This document shows positions 6,021-8,393 of a stretch of 8,393 nucleotides of DNA, piece by piece; position 1 is the first letter of the stretch, and each line of letters begins with the position of its first letter. The notes beneath the pieces were generated by a model that worked only from the letters and a program-made list of their open reading frames with translations, had not been told where the DNA came from and searched no databases. A program made the position numbers and the translations under genes. The DNA lies in NCBI GenBank assembly GCA_003249625.1, contig QKII01000020.1, positions 1-8,393 on the forward strand, in the 5' to 3' direction. Origin of the DNA: Propionivibrio sp. (GTDB lineage: Bacteria; Pseudomonadota; Gammaproteobacteria; Burkholderiales; Rhodocyclaceae).

Positions 6021-6321
6021 TGACTGCTTCGTAGATTGCCTCCGCATCCGCCGCATCATTCTTGTTGCTCTTCACGTAGGGCTTTACAAATTGCGGCGAC
6101 ATGAGTCTGACCGTATGCCCCAGTTCCTGAAATTTACGGACCCATTGATGCGCGCCATCGCACGCTTCCATGCCAACAACACAAGGCAGCAGATTGACCA
6201 TGAACGCAGTCAGTTGCTCACGTCTGACCTGCTTTCTAAGCGCTACGTGTCAGCGCTCATCTACACCGTGGACCTGAAACACATTCTTGGCCAGGCCAAT
6301 CCCGATCGTCGCAATCATCAT
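6021..6321 (-). pseudogene. IS110-family transposase, decayed N-terminal fragment
   Basis: Read on the minus strand from ATG 6321-6319, with AAGGAG six bases upstream, this gives about 100 codons of an IS110-type DEDD transposase: [18 protein letters not shown], a stop, [16 protein letters not shown], then [29 protein letters not shown] and [15 protein letters not shown]. Two lesions are visible. The first catalytic Asp of the usual IGIDLAKN motif is Gly, and an in-frame TGA (6252-6250) follows DER, where relatives usually have Gly. The gene is cut at about 6021, where tnpA sequence begins, so the C-terminal two-thirds is missing. The right boundary of the IS lies somewhere between about 6345 and 6398 and cannot be fixed from the sequence alone. 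It is non-functional. Confidence 0.82.
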
Positions 6322-6398
6322 GATAGGCTCCTTCTTAGCGAAGTTAATCATCCCTTCCACTGTGGCACATTAATTCTTACTCGGAAGAGGGCGTCCAT

Positions 6399-6981
6399 CC
6401 CATTGATTCAGATCGGTGGCACGCTCAACATCAAGCACGTCCGCGTCCATTGGGATGAAATCCTGCGGCTGGCCACGTCCATCAAGCAGGGTACGGTGAC
6501 GGCCTCGCTGATGCTCCGCGAGCTCGGCAGCTATCCGCGCCAGAACGGCCTAGCGGTCGCCCTGCGCGAACAGGGGCGCATCGAGCGATCGCTGTTCATC
6601 CTGGACTGGTTGCAAAGCGTCGAGCTGCGCCGCCGTGTTGATGCCGGACTGAACAAGGGCGAAGCGCGCAACGCTCTGGCCCGCGCCGTGTTCTTCAACG
6701 GCCTGGGTGAAATCCGCGACCGCAGTTTCGAGCAGCAACGCTACCGCGCTTCAGGCCTCAACCTGGTGATGGCGGCCATCGTGCTGTGGAATACGGTCTA
6801 TCTGGAACGGGCCGCTAACGCTTTGCGTGGCCACGGCCAGGCCGTCGATGACGCACTGTTGCAGTACCTGTCGCCGCTGGGTTGGGAGCACATCAACTTG
6901 ACCGGCGATTAGCTCTGGCGCAGCAGCGCCAAGATCGGCGCAGTCAAGTTCAGGCCGCTACGGCCGCTGCAACCGGCTCAG
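6399..6981 (+). pseudogene. tnpA: Tn3-family transposase TnpA, C-terminal fragment with nonsense codon
   Basis: From about [18 protein letters not shown] onward the frame matches the C-terminal end of Tn3-family transposases: [90 protein letters not shown]. The [13 protein letters not shown] segment includes the Glu of the DDE catalytic triad; both Asp residues were on the missing part. TAG at 6910-6912 interrupts the frame after LTGD where relatives have Tyr (GDYLWRSS), probably a TAC-to-TAG change, and the frame then continues as LWRSSAKIGAVKFRPLRPL to the right inverted repeat. About 700 codons are missing between this and the N-terminal fragment. The start coordinate is approximate. Confidence 0.85.
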
Positions 6982-7014
6982 CGTACTTTGCGATCCGTTT
7001 TCTGAGATGCCCCC
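6977..7014 (-). repeat. Right terminal inverted repeat (IRR) of the Tn3-family transposon
   Basis: Read on the minus strand it begins with five Gs, then CATCTCAGAAAACGGATCG, C, AAAGTACGCTGAG. It pairs with the left repeat apart from three substitutions and one missing G at the tip. It lies directly after the tnpA remnant, as in other Tn3-family elements. At its inner end the plus strand reads CTCAGCGTAC, where the left repeat would give CTTAGCGTAC; this difference removes a TAG that is in frame with tnpA. Confidence 0.92.
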
Positions 7015-7019
7015 TACTA
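7015..7019. repeat. Right 5-bp target-site duplication (TACTA)
   Basis: Identical to 2689-2693. Downstream of it the interrupted sensor-kinase frame resumes as ACT ACT GGC AAT TCG CAA AGC TAA (7016-7039), showing that host sequence was rejoined exactly. Confidence 0.9.
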
Positions 7020-7035
7020 CTGGCAATTCGCAAAG

Positions 7036-8367
7036 CTAATCTTCAGCACCTGATCGAATTTGGGGCGGATTGTTCTTCACCGGCGCTCTTGACTGTATTG
7101 CTGCAACAATCAGATCGGCCGAGCCTTGGATGCCGAAACGCGAACTGTCGATAGTGATATCGTAATTGCCAAGCATTCCCCACTTCTGGTGGGTGTAGTG
7201 CTCGCAGTAGTTGGCGCGTTCCCGGTCGCGCTTCTCCAGCTCCCGTTCCGCTAGCGGACGCTCGATACCGTATTCGTCAATGATGCGTTCAAGTCGCGAC
7301 TGCCGATCAGCGTGAATGAAAACGCTCAGGCAATCGGGGCGGCCACGCAGAATCGAATCGGCATTACGACCGACGATCACACATGACTCCTTTTCGGAAA
7401 GATCGTGAATAACCTTCGCCTGGGCCAAAAACAATGCGTCGAGTGGCGGTATTTCTCCGTCTACATAGGCGTAATTTTGCCGATACAACTCGTACAGAAA
7501 CCCGCTCATAAGCTTTTGCTCGTGCGCTTCGACATAGTCCTGCGGCAGCTTGGCCTCGGCAGCTGATAGCGCGATCAGTTCTTTGTCGTAGAACGGAATG
7601 CCAAGACGCTGTGCGACGATTCCTCCGATGGCGTGGCCTCCGCTACCGTATTCACGCGCAATGGTTACCACGAATTTTTCTGCTGCCGCAGGCCGTGACT
7701 CTTCATCGGTGCCGGGGAGACTGTTACCGACCCAGGCATCAACGAATTTCAGGTGGCGGTTGAATAGCCGTATGAAGAAACCAACCAGGAGCGCAGCGAG
7801 TATCGTACCTTCGCGCACACCGCGTACCTCATGCAGCATACTCAGCGAACAGATCAGGGCGAGCAGCACTAGGGTGCAGTCAAAGCCAATCTTGATCTTT
7901 CCGAATTCGCGTTTGAACACACGTACGACCGCAATGACAACTCCTTCTCCGGCCATGTATGACAGCTTCGCTTTGATTTCCAGAAATACGCCGAACGCAA
8001 CGACGAGTGTGCTGATGAGACACAATGCCATTTGCTGTGGATAACCGGTCACGTAAGAATGAGCAGAAGTTATCGAGAGCGTCCAGTCGGTGAACAGGCT
8101 GAAGAGCAGCACGATGGGAATCTGGAGGAACTGGGCCAAGCGAAAGTCACGCTTGAGCAAGAAGACCTGAGACAGAACCAGCAGCGAGTTCATGATCAAA
8201 GTGAACACCCCCATCGACCACGGAAAGATGAGGCTTAGTACATAAGGCAAGCTGGAAATAGGGGAGGTTCCGAGGTTGGCCTTGACTGACAGGGCAACGC
8301 CGAAGGCCATGATAAACAGACCGGAGAAAAGCAGAAAGAATCTTTTAGCCAAAGCGGGTGAGAACAT
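7036..8367 (-). CDS. YczE/YitT-like membrane domain fused to cytidylate-kinase-like domain
   Basis: A 443-residue two-part protein. Residues about 8-205 are strongly hydrophobic, with five or six membrane helices (for example FFLLFSGLFIMAFGVAL, MALCLISTLVVAFGVFLE, FDCTLVLLALICSL) and motifs such as KANLGTSPISSLPY and AGEGVVIAV, typical of YczE/YyaS/YitT-type membrane proteins of unknown transport role. Residues about 231-428 resemble the cytidylate-kinase-like family: IAREYGSGGHAIG (241-248 glycine-rich loop), PFYDKELI, VIVGRNAD, RDRERANYCEHYT and NYDITIDSS. The loop lacks the GK[ST] of a classical P-loop, which is usual in this family. Nucleotide-dependent phosphotransfer is therefore plausible but the substrate is unknown. 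The ATG at 8367 has a pyrimidine-rich upstream stretch and no clear ribosome-binding site; the frame stays open to the window edge, so the true start may lie beyond it. The stop at 7036-7038 overlaps the ancestral stop of the sensor kinase. Confidence 0.85.
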   Translation of the reverse strand: MFSPALAKRFFLLFSGLFIMAFGVALSVKANLGTSPISSLPYVLSLIFPWSMGVFTLIMNSLLVLSQVFLLKRDFRLAQFLQIPIVLLFSLFTDWTLSITSAHSYVTGYPQQMALCLISTLVVAFGVFLEIKAKLSYMAGEGVVIAVVRVFKREFGKIKIGFDCTLVLLALICSLSMLHEVRGVREGTILAALLVGFFIRLFNRHLKFVDAWVGNSLPGTDEESRPAAAEKFVVTIAREYGSGGHAIGGIVAQRLGIPFYDKELIALSAAEAKLPQDYVEAHEQKLMSGFLYELYRQNYAYVDGEIPPLDALFLAQAKVIHDLSEKESCVIVGRNADSILRGRPDCLSVFIHADRQSRLERIIDEYGIERPLAERELEKRDRERANYCEHYTHQKWGMLGNYDITIDSSRFGIQGSADLIVAAIQSRAPVKNNPPQIRSGAED

Positions 8368-8393
8368 GAGAGAGGACCGGGGGGGCAGAGTCG

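Larger units (their letters stand above)
2694..7014. mobile_element. Defective Tn3-family transposon with integron cassettes and an HEPN/MNT toxin-antitoxin pair
   Basis: The unit is 4321 bp and is bounded by near-identical 38-39 bp inverted repeats of the Tn3/Tn21 type (G-rich tip, TCTCAGAAAACGGATCG core, GTACGCT inner part), flanked by a perfect TACTA duplication. It holds two cassette genes with attC-like sites, a tnpR-hepT-mntA operon on the minus strand, a putative res region, and tnpA on the plus strand running out to the right end, the usual Tn3-family layout. tnpA has lost about 700 codons and contains an IS110 remnant, so the element is non-autonomous. The intact TSD and only three base differences plus one extra G between the repeats argue for a fairly recent insertion, with decay possibly occurring before or after arrival. 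Confidence 0.92.

Noticed and set aside
6091..6912. A 273-codon plus-strand open frame
   Set aside because: Its first part is the antisense of the IS110 fragment; only the portion from about 6399 is real tnpA sequence. It is a chance fusion, not one gene.
1..8393. CRISPR array, tRNA, rRNA or riboswitch
   Set aside because: No regularly spaced repeats, no cloverleaf-like or rRNA-like segments and no recognisable aptamer were seen on either strand by eye.

Overview
The window looks like chromosomal DNA of a proteobacterium, most likely a betaproteobacterium. That guess rests on the moderately high GC, a DUF2934-like small protein, a long hybrid sensor kinase and Tn3/IS110-type mobile DNA. No rRNA or core marker is present, so the taxon is an inference. 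Host genes sit at both ends. In between is a Tn3-family transposon whose ends can be placed to the base: it runs from 2694 to 7014 (4321 bp), is bounded by 38-39 bp inverted repeats, and is flanked on both sides by the 5-bp target duplication TACTA.

Host part. At the left edge a minus-strand gene (1-196, cut by the window) begins a DUF2934-like protein. Divergent to it, a membrane-bound hybrid histidine kinase (start 338) runs right into the transposon. The element entered the last few codons of the kinase gene. The native tail can be rebuilt across the right-hand target duplication (about six codons, stop at 7037-7039); it is now replaced by twelve codons read from the left inverted repeat, which also supplies the stop. 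To the right of the element lies a minus-strand gene (7036-8367) that fuses a YczE/YitT-like membrane domain to a cytidylate-kinase-like domain. Before insertion the two host genes were convergent and overlapped by a few bases at their stop codons.

Transposon part, left to right: left inverted repeat; about 440 bp with no recognisable gene; two integron-type gene cassettes without an integrase (a GFA-family zinc protein, then an ABM-domain monooxygenase-like protein) bordered by attC-like hairpins; a second, degenerate internal copy of the inverted repeat; a minus-strand operon mntA-hepT-tnpR (antitoxin, toxin, resolvase) whose genes overlap by 4 and 7 bp; a putative res/promoter region; then tnpA on the plus strand. 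tnpA is a wreck: about 104 N-terminal codons, a decayed IS110-family transposase fragment in antisense, and about 193 C-terminal codons that carry a nonsense codon, up to the right inverted repeat.

Taken together the element cannot supply its own transposase, but it keeps both ends, an apparently intact resolvase and an intact HEPN/MNT toxin-antitoxin pair. It could be mobilised in trans, and the toxin-antitoxin pair would penalise its loss. The internal repeat suggests that a compact tnpR-TA-tnpA transposon (about 4292-7014) later gained an outer end and the cassette cargo.
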